This document shows, one piece after another, positions 8,923-18,040 of a stretch of 64,000 bases of DNA. Position 1 is the first letter of the stretch, and every line of letters starts with the position of its first letter. The notes below the pieces were generated by a model. The model searched no databases and was not told where the DNA came from. It was given only the letters and a program-made list of their open reading frames with translations. Source of the stretch: Parashewanella sp049608225 (GTDB lineage: Bacteria > Pseudomonadota > Gammaproteobacteria > Enterobacterales > Shewanellaceae); the NCBI GenBank assembly GCA_049608225.1, contig JBMYXI010000004.1, forward strand, positions 35,184 through 99,183, written 5' to 3'. Both the position numbers and the translations under genes were made by a program.

Positions 8923-9307
8923 GCTGTCCATCCTATTAATATCAAAGATGAATGCTCTTTCAACCGTCGTATTAGCTTGCGCTCTGGCATTCGCACAATG
9001 GCAAACTGCAGTGGTGGTTTTCACCTTATTAAGCGCACCAATGTTTGCTGCAGTTGATATGAAAAAAGTTAATAAGCTGATTATTTCGCTTTGCTTGATA
9101 CTGCTTTTTGCATTGAGCTATACCATTGGTAAGCAGATGTTACTACTTTCCCAAGTAAATGAAATTGCACACTTCCCCAATGGGCTTATCGATCTGTGTG
9201 CGACCATTATTTTCATCTACATTGCCATAGCATTATTGCAGCTTGGGCCAAGGAAGTTTTTACAGCCGTTATTATTTTTAGCTAAACCACACAATCATTC
9301 TCATTGA
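8923..9307 (+). pseudogene. Duplicated 3' fragment of the ZIP-like membrane protein gene
   Basis: Bases 8923-9307 repeat 6173-6557, the last part of the ZIP-like gene, in the same orientation. The fragment has no native start; an internal ATG at 8948 could give the C-terminal 119 residues (ending HNHSH), but nothing suggests this is used. It is a by-product of the duplication that also copied the acyltransferase gene. Confidence 0.85.
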
Positions 9308-9905
9308 ATTGTATAGACAGTAAGGTTTGATTAAGCTAAAAATACTATCAAAGTAACTAAAATAAAATGTCATGATTACGCAAGTAGCAAAATGGGTCTT
9401 TTCCATTAGTGGTTGGTCATTTAAAGGAAATACGACACTGCCTAACAAATGCATTTTAATTGCTGCACCACATACTAGTAATTGGGATTTTGTGATTGGC
9501 ATCATCGCACGCTTTGCCATTGGTTACCGAATCAACTTCATCGGCAAGCATCAGTTATTTCATCCTTTATGGGGCTGGTTTTTTCGCTCTTTAGGTGGCG
9601 CACCCGTTGATCGCCGAAAAAATAACAATCTCGTAGATGCAACCGTTCATTTATTTAATACGGAACCTAATTTCAAACTGGTGTTAGCACCTGAAGGTAC
9701 TCGAAGTGAGGTAACCCGATGGAAAACAGGCTGTTATCATATCGCTCATCAGGCAAACATTCCCATTATTCGCGTTGGCTTTGATTTTGCAAATAAGCAA
9801 ATAGTATTAGCAGAGCCATTTACTGCAACAGGTGACATTGAACAAGATATGCCACTGCTGCTTGAGTTTTATCGACAAATTAACGGTAAGTATCCGAAAG
9901 AAATT
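8923..9905. repeat. Direct repeat copy 2
   Basis: Second copy of 6173-7155, same orientation, offset 2750 bp. Left junction: upstream sequence is the minus-strand gene remnant ending at 8922. Right junction: homology stops near 9905, after which the sequence differs (copy 1 continues into two extra codons of the acyltransferase gene, copy 2 hits a stop). Confidence 0.95.
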
Positions 9906-9914
9906 CCGAATTAG
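9372..9914 (+). CDS. Lysophospholipid acyltransferase family protein (PlsC-like), copy 2
   Basis: A 180-aa near-identical duplicate of the gene at 6622-7170, with the same HTSNWD and APEGTRS boxes. It ends two residues earlier because the repeat junction supplies a TAG stop. Upstream sequence, including the ribosome-binding region and the ZIP-gene tail, is copied too, so any promoter within that 0.4 kb is also present. Both copies look functional; the near identity points to a recent event or ongoing gene conversion. Confidence 0.8.
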   Translation: MITQVAKWVFSISGWSFKGNTTLPNKCILIAAPHTSNWDFVIGIIARFAIGYRINFIGKHQLFHPLWGWFFRSLGGAPVDRRKNNNLVDATVHLFNTEPNFKLVLAPEGTRSEVTRWKTGCYHIAHQANIPIIRVGFDFANKQIVLAEPFTATGDIEQDMPLLLEFYRQINGKYPKEIPN

Positions 9915-9926
9915 CTTTACTTCATA

Positions 9927-10682
9927 TTATTGCACTTGATTTTGCTCGTGTTCATACAATTTAGCTTCCTTAATAAATGCATAATAAGCTTGCATAACAG
10001 ACAGTATGAAGCCTCGTCGACCCGAAAATAGCTTACGCTGCAATATATACTCTTTAGCAAAAACAAGTGGAAAAATGAACAGTAACTTCAAAGAAGAAAA
10101 ACGCTTTTTCTTTTCAAATTTTTCTAGCGCTTTTAAACTCGAGTATTGATTATTTTTTTCTGTTATCGAGGATATTGAATCGTATCCATAATGCTGAAAA
10201 ACTTGATTTATAAATATTTCTTTCCCATCAACCGTAGCGCTTTCATGTGCCAATCGAGATTCATCGAACCGCGCTTTGGACTTCCTGTAAAAACGATGGT
10301 TATTCGCTTTTTTACTCAAATTAGATAATGGACTACCAATAAATATATCATCACGCCAGAATCTAACACTATCAGCATTATTTTTTGCAATGATATCTCT
10401 AAATGCACTGACCAACTTTGAATTAATAGCTTCATCACCATCTAAATTCAACACCCAATCATTGCGGCATTGTTCCATAGCAAATTGCTTTTGTTTGGCA
10501 TAACCCATCCATTTTTGATGGATTATAGTTGCTCCATATTCAGCTGCAATATTGAGCGTGTTATCGCTACTGCCAGAATCGACTACAATCACTTCATCCA
10601 TATCTCGAACACTCGATAATGTTTTTGCGATATGCGCTTCTTCATTCAACGTGATAATAAATACGCTAACAGGTAACTTCAT
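9927..10682 (-). CDS. Glycosyltransferase family 2, WaaE/KdtX-like
   Basis: A 251-aa protein with the family 2 start VSVFIITLNEEAHIAKTL, then VIVVDSGSSDNT and the catalytic-metal motif LNLDGDEAI at about residue 89. A C-terminal hydrophobic/basic stretch (LKLLFIFPLVFAKEYIL) suggests peripheral membrane contact. This is the pattern of the lipopolysaccharide core beta-glucosyltransferase family (WaaE/KdtX). Start 10682 (MKLPV) is preferred: GGTGA lies upstream, and the extra residues of the longer frame do not fit the family. It is divergent from the GT25 gene at 10812. Confidence 0.78.
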   Translation of the reverse strand: MKLPVSVFIITLNEEAHIAKTLSSVRDMDEVIVVDSGSSDNTLNIAAEYGATIIHQKWMGYAKQKQFAMEQCRNDWVLNLDGDEAINSKLVSAFRDIIAKNNADSVRFWRDDIFIGSPLSNLSKKANNHRFYRKSKARFDESRLAHESATVDGKEIFINQVFQHYGYDSISSITEKNNQYSSLKALEKFEKKKRFSSLKLLFIFPLVFAKEYILQRKLFSGRRGFILSVMQAYYAFIKEAKLYEHEQNQVQ

Positions 10683-10811
10683 CGTAATTTCACCAACAAA
10701 CTTAATAACGATAATATACCATACACTCATGATTATTTTTACGAATGGAAACGAAATATACAGCACATTTTCATGTTATTATCAGTCAAATTATTTTTAT
10801 CTTAAACCAAC

Positions 10812-11564
10812 ATGCATTATAAAACATTGATCATTAACCTCGACTCTTGTGCTGACCGGCTACTGCATATTAAAACACAATGTGATCGTTTAGGACTCAG
10901 TTTTGAGCGAGTTCCCGCAGTACTGGGCGCGAACCTATCAATTACCGAAAAAAGCAAGGTTTATGATTTAAAGTCGAATTTAAAGAAATACGACAAACCG
11001 TTGAACGATGGTGAAATAGGCTGTTATTTAAGCCATATTAATTGTTGGAAAAAAATCATTGAAGACGATCTCGACTTTGCTTTAATTCTAGAAGACGATG
11101 CCATTCTTACCGATGATTTAATTCAATGCATAGAAAAACTAAAAAGCACCAGCAACGACTGGGATTATATTAAGCTGTCACAAGGCAGTAAAAGGAAAAA
11201 AGATTACGACACGTTAGCATTAACTGACAGCTTAACGCTAGCTAGATGCCGAAAACTTCCTTCAACAGCTACAGGGCAACTTATATCCAAACAAGGAGCG
11301 ATTAAATTATTAAATAGCGCGCTTCCAATATCTAGGCCTGTTGATACAGATATTCAATATTGGTTTGAAAAACAGTTGAGGTGTTTTGTAGTCCGTCCCG
11401 TTCCAATATTGAATGGAGACTTTGGCAGCGAAATAAATGCCGTTGCCGATCGACGACAAGTCGAAAGAAGACCTATTAGACGTTTAATTCAAAAGATTTC
11501 TTATGAGATTAGACTACTTTACCATGTAAAAAACATGCCCAATTACCCGAAAAAGTTTCTATAG
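10812..11564 (+). CDS. Glycosyltransferase family 25 (LPS biosynthesis)
   Basis: A 250-aa intact GT25 protein: N-terminus TLIINLDSCADRLLHI, the GEIGCYLSH motif at about residue 74, the acidic motif LILEDDAIL at about 92, and the TATGQLISKQGA box at about 155. GT25 enzymes add galactose or glucose to lipopolysaccharide outer core or lipooligosaccharide. It is a paralogue of the broken gene at 7241-7979. It is followed after 55 bp by the Wzi-like gene in the same direction. Confidence 0.85.
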   Translation: MHYKTLIINLDSCADRLLHIKTQCDRLGLSFERVPAVLGANLSITEKSKVYDLKSNLKKYDKPLNDGEIGCYLSHINCWKKIIEDDLDFALILEDDAILTDDLIQCIEKLKSTSNDWDYIKLSQGSKRKKDYDTLALTDSLTLARCRKLPSTATGQLISKQGAIKLLNSALPISRPVDTDIQYWFEKQLRCFVVRPVPILNGDFGSEINAVADRRQVERRPIRRLIQKISYEIRLLYHVKNMPNYPKKFL

Positions 11565-11619
11565 GGCAATTAACATATTTAATGTAATGGGTTTAAAATT
11601 ATTTTTGTCAAAGGATATT

Positions 11620-13101
11620 ATGAAATTAATTTATTCACTGCTAATTGCTAGCGCCCTACCTTTAACGACACTCACGACTCAAGCTGCTCCTTGGGTAGAC
11701 AATTCTGACTTATATTTACGAGCAGACATTCAGCAACTTGCTGATGCTGGTGTAATTACCATGCCAATCAACACGTATCCATTAATGTGGTCAGGCATCG
11801 GCAATGACTTAAAACAAGTAAATACAGAAAACTTATCTCCAGAGCTACAGGATGTATTTCTTCGTGTAAATTATCGTTATAAAAGTGCAGTCAGCAATCG
11901 CTATAACACTAAATTAAAATTGGCAGCGGCAAATGAAGCGCCACGTTTTCAACATTTTGGCTCTGATGTAAGAGAAAAAGGCCAAGCAAGCGTTTCTTAT
12001 GAAAACTCCAGCAGTCATTTTGCCTTTGGTTTATCAGCGACAGCAGCACTGGATCCTGCTGATGACAAAACAGCTCGATTTGATAACTCTTATCTAGCAT
12101 TCAAATTAGGAAACTGGGTATTTCGTGCTGATACGTTAAACAAATGGTGGGGACCTGGGTTTGATTCATCATTGCAGCGTTCGAACAACGCCAGACCCAT
12201 GCCTTCGATTTCAATTTCACGTGATAATGCCAGTGCGTTTGAAACGCCATTGCTATCTTGGGTTGGACCTTGGACATTAACAGCGGGTTTCAGTTTATTT
12301 GAAAAAGACCGTTTCGCACCAAACGCATTATTATGGAACTTCCGCGGCACCATTCGACCTTTTACTAAACTGGAAGTTGGCCTTTCTTGGAATATGCAAT
12401 TTTGCGGTCAAGGGCAAGAGTGTAACTCCAAAACCTTTTTGAAAGCGCTTGCAGGCAAAAAAGATTGCCGCAACGATACTGGTGGTGGCTGTACCAATTT
12501 TGGTAACCAAATTGCAGGATATGACATTCGCTATTCTGATGTTTGGTTTAGCATACCGATTGGTGTTTACACTCAAAGAACTTGCGAAGACTCAAAAGGG
12601 AAACTACCTTGGCAAATCGTTGATTGCGCCAATCAGTTTGGTTTAGATACACGTTTTGCTAGCGATAATTTCCAATATAAATTATTTACGGAATTCTCTG
12701 ATACGGGAGTTGCTTGTACCAAAGATGATCCGACTTTGAACTGCTTTTACGAACACTCAATTTATCAAAGTGGTTTCCGTTACTATAAACAGAGTGTAGG
12801 CAGCACTTACGATAATGACACCAGAGCTTATGTATTAGGCTTGATCGGTCAACAAACAGCAGGTTGGGGCTTTACCACAATATTGCGCCGTTTAAATATC
12901 AATTATGATGGTAATTCAGCTGGGAATAAGTGGATCAACGCGCGCCAAAAAGAAGATTTGACTCAGTTAGAGTTCAGCATTCGCCACCCATTAGCAAAAG
13001 GTCTATTAACCTTAGGTGGCGCTGTTGCTCATTCTAACTTTATTGATGATGACTCAAAAACAGAGGCCAATATCTATGGCGCCTATGAATATCGATTCTA
13101 A
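11620..13101 (+). CDS. Wzi-like capsule assembly outer-membrane protein
   Basis: A 493-aa precursor with a signal peptide (LLIASALPLTTLTTQAAPW, cleavage near residue 24) and a long beta-rich region ending in aromatic Phe (YGAYEYRF), typical of an outer-membrane barrel. The conserved Wzi features are visible: an N-terminal helix segment with LRADIQQLADAGVI and the lumen motif NKWWGPGFDSSL. Wzi is a lectin that anchors capsule to the cell surface. Four or more Cys pairs in the middle (CGQGQEC, CRNDTGGGC) suggest disulfide-stabilised loops. AAGGAT sits just before ATG 11620. Confidence 0.8.
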   Translation: MKLIYSLLIASALPLTTLTTQAAPWVDNSDLYLRADIQQLADAGVITMPINTYPLMWSGIGNDLKQVNTENLSPELQDVFLRVNYRYKSAVSNRYNTKLKLAAANEAPRFQHFGSDVREKGQASVSYENSSSHFAFGLSATAALDPADDKTARFDNSYLAFKLGNWVFRADTLNKWWGPGFDSSLQRSNNARPMPSISISRDNASAFETPLLSWVGPWTLTAGFSLFEKDRFAPNALLWNFRGTIRPFTKLEVGLSWNMQFCGQGQECNSKTFLKALAGKKDCRNDTGGGCTNFGNQIAGYDIRYSDVWFSIPIGVYTQRTCEDSKGKLPWQIVDCANQFGLDTRFASDNFQYKLFTEFSDTGVACTKDDPTLNCFYEHSIYQSGFRYYKQSVGSTYDNDTRAYVLGLIGQQTAGWGFTTILRRLNINYDGNSAGNKWINARQKEDLTQLEFSIRHPLAKGLLTLGGAVAHSNFIDDDSKTEANIYGAYEYRF

Positions 13102-13134
13102 AAAATATTTAGTTTAATAATTGGCTCTAATAAA

Positions 13135-13159
13135 CGAGATAGCCTAACACGCTATCTCG
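13135..13159. terminator. Bidirectional hairpin between wzi-like and heptosyltransferase genes
   Basis: A perfect 9-bp stem, 13135-13143 with 13151-13159, and a 7-base loop. It overlaps the stop codon of the minus-strand heptosyltransferase and follows the plus-strand wzi-like gene by about 35 bp. T-runs are weak on both sides. Confidence 0.55.
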
Positions 13160-14183
13160 TTGCGATTTTATCAAATCGCTTAATTACATCTTTCACTTCA
13201 ATTCGCCGCATTAAGTCCGCGCCTTTGACTCGGGTTCCCCATTTAACATCATTACCCTGCTGTTCAGAAATCACATCATCATAAACGCTTACAGTGTACT
13301 CTTTACTAAAATAAGGGCCTGTTCGTTTAGGGTTAGAGTGTGCATAAAGCCCGATAACCGTTGTGCCTTGTGTCGTCGCCATATGAGCCGGTCCAGTATC
13401 CGGTGCTAACACAACATCCGCAGCAGCTAAGATCGCTAACAACTGTGTTAATGACGTTTTAGCCACCATATTAATGAGCGATGCGTTCGCGTATTGAAGA
13501 ATGTCATCAGCCAGTTGAATTTCAAGTTGTGATGGGCCACCGCATAATACGACTTGATACCCTTGTGCAATCGCATGTTCAGCGACCTTAGCATAGCGCT
13601 CTGGTAACCAGTTGCGCTCTGCTTTACTAGCTGCGGCACAAATCACAAAAGTCTTTTTTTTATCAATGAGCTTTACAGCAAAATTTGTATCTTGCTGCGG
13701 CACTGGAATCGACCATTTTGGTTTTAAGTCACTCACTCCAATGGCTTTAGCAAATCCCATAAAACCATCAAGAACATGAGGTTCGCTTTGTACTGCTGTT
13801 TTATAATTGGTGAACAACCATTGCCCTTCCTTCGCTCTGGCATTATCAAAACCAATCTTCACATCAGCTTTGATCATTAAAGAGGCAATGCTGGCTCTAA
13901 GTGCGACTTGCATATGCAGTAATACATCAAATCGCTTGCCTGAAATTTTAGTTCGCAAGTCGGAATAACTACGCCAACCGAGGGATTTATCAAAAATAAC
14001 GAACTCTACATTCGGTAAATGCTTAACCAATTGATACTCTACTTTGCCTATCACCCATGTGATCTGCAACTTAGGGTATTGACGCTGTATCGCCTGCACC
14101 ATAGCAACTGCATGGCAAACATCGCCAATTGCAGAAAGACGAAGGACACAGAGAGAATGTTTGGTAGACAGATTAAGGCTCAT
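13152..14183 (-). CDS. ADP-heptose:LPS heptosyltransferase family protein (GT9)
   Basis: A 343-aa family 9 glycosyltransferase. The N-terminal LRLSAIGDVCHAVAMVQAI motif and the C-terminal nucleotide-sugar site (ADVVLAPDTGPAHMATTQGT, then GLYAHSNPKRTGPY) are both clear. Such enzymes add L-glycero-D-manno-heptose to the inner core of lipopolysaccharide at the cytoplasmic face. The exact step (WaaF, WaaC or another) cannot be fixed. It is divergent from the Kdo kinase gene next to it, consistent with inner-core assembly. Confidence 0.82.
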   Translation of the reverse strand: MSLNLSTKHSLCVLRLSAIGDVCHAVAMVQAIQRQYPKLQITWVIGKVEYQLVKHLPNVEFVIFDKSLGWRSYSDLRTKISGKRFDVLLHMQVALRASIASLMIKADVKIGFDNARAKEGQWLFTNYKTAVQSEPHVLDGFMGFAKAIGVSDLKPKWSIPVPQQDTNFAVKLIDKKKTFVICAAASKAERNWLPERYAKVAEHAIAQGYQVVLCGGPSQLEIQLADDILQYANASLINMVAKTSLTQLLAILAAADVVLAPDTGPAHMATTQGTTVIGLYAHSNPKRTGPYFSKEYTVSVYDDVISEQQGNDVKWGTRVKGADLMRRIEVKDVIKRFDKIATR

Positions 14184-14263
14184 AAATTGGTTATTCTCAA
14201 TTAATGCAAGCTGTCGATTTTAATGTAGAATACTTATCTATACCATGCCTAACTTTTAAAATA

Positions 14264-14986
14264 ATGCTACTTAAAACCAATAAAAACGTCAGCGTTGGCT
14301 TCAGTAATCCAGCTCATCGATATTTACAATCAGAGCATTTCAGTGTGTCATACTGGAAAAGTCAAAATGCGATTACCGGTTCTTCCACAGGGCGAGAAGT
14401 AGCATGGTTTATTCAAAGTCAACAAGATGAATGGGTACTTAGGCATTATTGGCGTGGTGGGCTGATGGCAAAATTCAGTCGTGACAAATACCTATTCACG
14501 GGCATTCAAATGACTCGGCCCATGCTTGAATTAGCCTTACTCGAAGATATGTATCAAGTCGGTTTGCCGGTGCCGAAACCTATAGCCGCAAAAATTGAAC
14601 GCGATGGCCTGTTCTACCATGGCGATATATTGATTGAAAAAATTCTCAATACCAAAGACTTGTTGGCCGTTTTGACAGAAGATAGCTTTACCAAAGAACA
14701 ATGGCAGCAACTTGGACAAGTGATTGCTCGGTTTCATAATTTTGGCATTGATCATGCTGATTTAAACATCAAAAATATTTTATTTGATGGCAAGCAGTTT
14801 TATCTAATAGATTTTGACCAAGGAAAAAAACGCGTTCCGAGACGCTTTTGGCAACAGTCCAACTTATCGCGATTATTGCGTTCATTTAAAAAACAGCAAA
14901 CTAAATACCCACAATTGAATTTTGATGAGAACGCTTGGCAGCAACTCATCTCTGGCTACCAAGCTAGCCTGCGCAAACATAAATAA
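14264..14986 (+). CDS. kdkA: 3-deoxy-D-manno-octulosonic acid (Kdo) kinase
   Basis: Phosphorylates the Kdo residue of Kdo-lipid A in bacteria that carry a single phosphorylated Kdo. Marks: LRHYWRGGLMAKFSRDKY at about residues 59-76, GLPVPKPIAAKI, the kinase catalytic loop DHADLNIKNIL and the metal motif LIDFDQGKK. The length (240 aa) matches the family. The start is uncertain; ATG 14264 is chosen, and a longer version from 14204 exists without better ribosome site. It ends next to the convergent kdtA, its pathway partner. Confidence 0.85.
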   Translation: MLLKTNKNVSVGFSNPAHRYLQSEHFSVSYWKSQNAITGSSTGREVAWFIQSQQDEWVLRHYWRGGLMAKFSRDKYLFTGIQMTRPMLELALLEDMYQVGLPVPKPIAAKIERDGLFYHGDILIEKILNTKDLLAVLTEDSFTKEQWQQLGQVIARFHNFGIDHADLNIKNILFDGKQFYLIDFDQGKKRVPRRFWQQSNLSRLLRSFKKQQTKYPQLNFDENAWQQLISGYQASLRKHK

Positions 14987-14991
14987 ATCGG

Positions 14992-16251
14992 TTAAAGCAG
15001 TTTCTCCAACAGCGCCACTTGCCGCTGAACAGAGCCACGATTTTCCTCAATCAATTGCTTGGCTGCCTGTTGTTTATGTTGCATCTGTTGTTGAGAGTCT
15101 ATGTTGCTTCTTAAAGCTTGCGCGAGAGCGTCTCCATCTTCAACAATGGTTAACGCTTCAACCTTGATAAGCTGCTGGCAAATATCTTCAAAGTTTTCAA
15201 ACGAGTTACCCATCATTAATGCCAAACCGACCGCAGCTGGCTCCAATGGATTTTGTCCGCCGGTTTGATTAAATGAACCACCAATAAACGCTTGATCTGC
15301 TATTGCATAAAACTGACGTAACTCACCCATGGTGTCGCCCAATAATACTTGGGTGGATAAGTTTACCGACTGCCCTAAACTACGTCTTGCCATAGTTAAT
15401 TCTGCTACCTTGATTTTGTCAGCGGCAACATTAAATTGCTCGGGGTGACGCGGAACCATGATAAGTAACGCTTCAGGGTAATGTTTGAGTAAGCTTCTGT
15501 GCGCCAGTATTATTGAATCAAACTCTGTCGGGTGCACACTGCCAGCAACCCACACAGGATGATTTTTCCTCTCCCAGTTAGCTCTTAGCCTTAATCCTTC
15601 ATTTATTACACCAGAACTAATTGATATATCATATTTCAAACTACCAAAAACGTGTAATTTTTCAGCAGGCAAACCAAGTTCAATAAAACGTTTTCTCTCA
15701 ACTTCCGTCTGCACAGACACTTGTGATAATTGATTCAACATCGGCTTTATCAGTTGCGGCCATTGTTGATACTTTAACGCTGACTTTTCCGATAATCTGG
15801 CATTCGCAAGTACTATATCTATACTTTTTCTGTAACAAAAGTGTAATAAATTTGGCCAAAGCTCGGTCTCTAAAATAACGCAGCATTGAGGTTTAACTTG
15901 ATTTAAAAAACGCTTAACTGAAAAAGACAGATCAAACGGCAGATAACAGTGCTGAACCTTATCACCAAAGGCTTTAATCACTTCAGCAGACCCAGTTGGA
16001 CTGGTGGTGGTGATGGTAATCGCCAGTTGTGGATGACGCTCCATTATGCTTTTTATCAATGGGATAGCCGCCAGCGTTTCTCCCATTGATGCAGTATGAA
16101 AAAGTAACGGTGTTGCAGTTAACTTAGTTAGACCAAATCGTTCAGCCCAACGACCACGATAGTCCGCACTTTTAAATGCACGAATGGCTAGATAGATAAG
16201 CAATAAAGGAGATAAAAAATAAAGGAGGATCGAATACCAAAAGCGGTTCAT
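14992..16251 (-). CDS. waaA: 3-deoxy-D-manno-octulosonic acid transferase
   Basis: Transfers Kdo from CMP-Kdo to lipid IVA at the inner membrane (WaaA/KdtA). An N-terminal membrane anchor (SILLYFLSPLLLIYLAIR) is followed by the GRWAERFG motif, FHTASMGE with the likely catalytic Glu at about residue 58, ETELWPNLL, and GGSFNQTGGQNPLEPAA near the C-terminus. 419 aa is usual. Start 16251 (MNRFWYS) places the anchor correctly; the longer frame adds 22 unneeded residues. With kdkA adjacent, a mono-Kdo inner core is likely. Confidence 0.92.
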   Translation of the reverse strand: MNRFWYSILLYFLSPLLLIYLAIRAFKSADYRGRWAERFGLTKLTATPLLFHTASMGETLAAIPLIKSIMERHPQLAITITTTSPTGSAEVIKAFGDKVQHCYLPFDLSFSVKRFLNQVKPQCCVILETELWPNLLHFCYRKSIDIVLANARLSEKSALKYQQWPQLIKPMLNQLSQVSVQTEVERKRFIELGLPAEKLHVFGSLKYDISISSGVINEGLRLRANWERKNHPVWVAGSVHPTEFDSIILAHRSLLKHYPEALLIMVPRHPEQFNVAADKIKVAELTMARRSLGQSVNLSTQVLLGDTMGELRQFYAIADQAFIGGSFNQTGGQNPLEPAAVGLALMMGNSFENFEDICQQLIKVEALTIVEDGDALAQALRSNIDSQQQMQHKQQAAKQLIEENRGSVQRQVALLEKLL

Positions 16252-16465
16252 TAGACATCTCTGTATAAGGTTTTGCTTGATTAATTTCCACAATGCTAAC
16301 ATATGAGTCCAGCACATGCAGGGTTTCAGCGAGAACGGGTATCATCTAACTATACTAGATAAACCGAACAGTTAAAAACGTACACAAGACTCATTGTTGT
16401 TGACTATCGGCCTAAAATCGATAAAACAACCTAATAATAAATGATAAGATCACATTGGAATACTT

Positions 16466-17107
16466 ATGAAAACCCGTGACAGAATTATTCATTCAAGTTT
16501 AGAACTATTTAACGAGCACGGTGAACGCGCAATCACCACCAACCATATTGCTGCGCATTTAGGCATTAGTCCAGGGAACTTGTATTATCACTTTCGCAAC
16601 AAGCAAGACATTATTCAAAGTATTTTCAAGCTGTTTGAAAACCATACCAGTACCAGTTTTCAACCTTACAAAGATCATAATGTAAACATTGAACTACTGA
16701 TCAAGTATTTCGATGCCATGTTTTACGCTTTATGGCAATTTCGTTTCTTCTACGCCAACATCAATGACATTTTGAATAAAGATGATGAACTAAAATTGCG
16801 TTACCATAAAATGCAGCAACAAGTGCTAATGCAGGCAGAGGTGCTCATAAGACAATTAATTACTGATGGCTTGTTAGAAGTAGCAGAAGAAGATATAAAG
16901 ATACTCGCTGATACTTCAAAAATGATAATGGCATCATGGATAGGTTATCGTTTATCCTCAACAAAAAATGCGACTTTATCGAAAGCTGACTTATACGAAG
17001 GTGTATTACGCGTAATTTTAGTGGTTAAGGGTTATGCAACGAATGATTCAAAAAGTACTTTTGAAAGTATTGAACAGCATTACAAATCACTCATCGCGGA
17101 ACAGTAA
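16466..17107 (+). CDS. TetR/AcrR-family transcriptional regulator
   Basis: A 213-aa protein with an N-terminal TetR helix-turn-helix (TRDRIIHSSLELFNEHGERAI, then TNHIAAHLGISPGNLYYHFRNKQDI). The C-terminal ligand domain is specific to this subgroup, with many aromatic residues (YALWQFRFFYANINDI). It is divergent from waaA. The regulated gene is not obvious; yaiI lies 61 bp downstream in the same direction. Confidence 0.85.
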   Translation: MKTRDRIIHSSLELFNEHGERAITTNHIAAHLGISPGNLYYHFRNKQDIIQSIFKLFENHTSTSFQPYKDHNVNIELLIKYFDAMFYALWQFRFFYANINDILNKDDELKLRYHKMQQQVLMQAEVLIRQLITDGLLEVAEEDIKILADTSKMIMASWIGYRLSSTKNATLSKADLYEGVLRVILVVKGYATNDSKSTFESIEQHYKSLIAEQ

Positions 17108-17168
17108 ACAGCATGCCCGATCATTTATATAGCCGGGCATATAAAGTGAAAAATGGAATAACTAATAA

Positions 17169-17621
17169 ATGAAAATATGGGTCGATGCCGATGCTTGCCC
17201 AGTCGTTATAAAAGAAATTTTATTCCGAGCAGCTGAACGAACAAAAATTCCTGTTACCTTGGTTGCCAATCAGTATATAAAAGTTCCACCTTCAGGCGTT
17301 ATAAACACCCTTCAAGTCAGTGCTGGCTTTGATGTCGCAGACAATGAGATTGTCCGCCTCGTTGACTCAACGGACTTAGTCATCACCAGTGATATCCCTC
17401 TTGCTGACGAAGTGATTAGCAAAGGTGCGCTAGCATTAAGCCCTCGTGGTGAACTGTTTACTGCTCACAATATCAAATCACGTCTTAATATGCGGGATTT
17501 CTTAGACACTATGCGCAGTAGTGGTGTCCATACAGGTGGACCCGCTCCTTTGAGCCAAAGTAATCGTCAGGCTTTTGCCAATGAACTAGATAAGTGGTTG
17601 GCGAAACGACCTGTTGGTTAA
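17169..17621 (+). CDS. yaiI: YaiI/YqxD family (UPF0178) protein
   Basis: A 150-aa protein of the UPF0178 family, with N-terminal IWVDADACPVVIKEIL, the middle LVITSDIPLADEVI and C-terminal RSSGVHTGGPAPLSQ. The acidic residues resemble a PIN-like nuclease fold, but the function is not established. The last bases, including the TAA stop, coincide with the terminal inverted sequence of the hairpin element that begins at about 17616. Confidence 0.88.
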   Translation: MKIWVDADACPVVIKEILFRAAERTKIPVTLVANQYIKVPPSGVINTLQVSAGFDVADNEIVRLVDSTDLVITSDIPLADEVISKGALALSPRGELFTAHNIKSRLNMRDFLDTMRSSGVHTGGPAPLSQSNRQAFANELDKWLAKRPVG

Positions 17622-17856
17622 ATTTCTCCGAAATTTATTAAGATCGCGATACTGCGTATCACACTGCCCAAAGAGAGGTTCACCAGCAAACCTCCCTTTG
17701 GAAACCCTCGTGCCGCCCTACGAAATTGAAAGCTCCTCAGGTTCCAATCAAAATACCTAACAGTTTGAATGGTGCTTCCATGCACCAACAAACTTTTCGC
17801 AGCGTCCATGCTGCTCATACGGAATTTTAATTTCCACCTTCGGTAATTTCGAAGGG
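17616..17856 (-). repeat. Hairpin-rich noncoding element, copy A (minus orientation)
   Basis: Read on the minus strand, this segment is homologous to copy B (18917-19235, plus strand): both start at CCCTTCG, share a block reading GAGGAGCTTTCAATT followed by GGGCGGCACG, share TTTGCTGGTGAACC, and end with CTTAATAAATTTCG…GAAATTTaACC. Palindromic hairpins with an ATGGA loop are inside (17770-17787 and 17799-17814). It is shorter than copy B. The frames it contains are not protein-like. Similar ATGGA-hairpin elements recur in marine gammaproteobacteria; that statement is from memory. Confidence 0.75.
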
Positions 17857-18040
17857 AAATAGTGTTCTTTTCTATATCGGTTGCACTTAGTAAACAAGTA
17901 CTCTTCTTTTGCCTCTACAAATGAATTCCGTTAACATTATTTTTGTTTTATAAAACAATGTGTAGCGCATATTTCTTTGCTTTAAGTATTTATCGCAAAA
18001 ATCAGAACACACAGTATTAAGATGTTAGGGAATAGCAAAC

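Noticed and set aside
17618..17818. 66-codon open frame on the minus strand in element A
   Set aside because: It lies wholly inside the hairpin-rich repeat; the homologous copy B does not keep the frame, so it is not a conserved protein.
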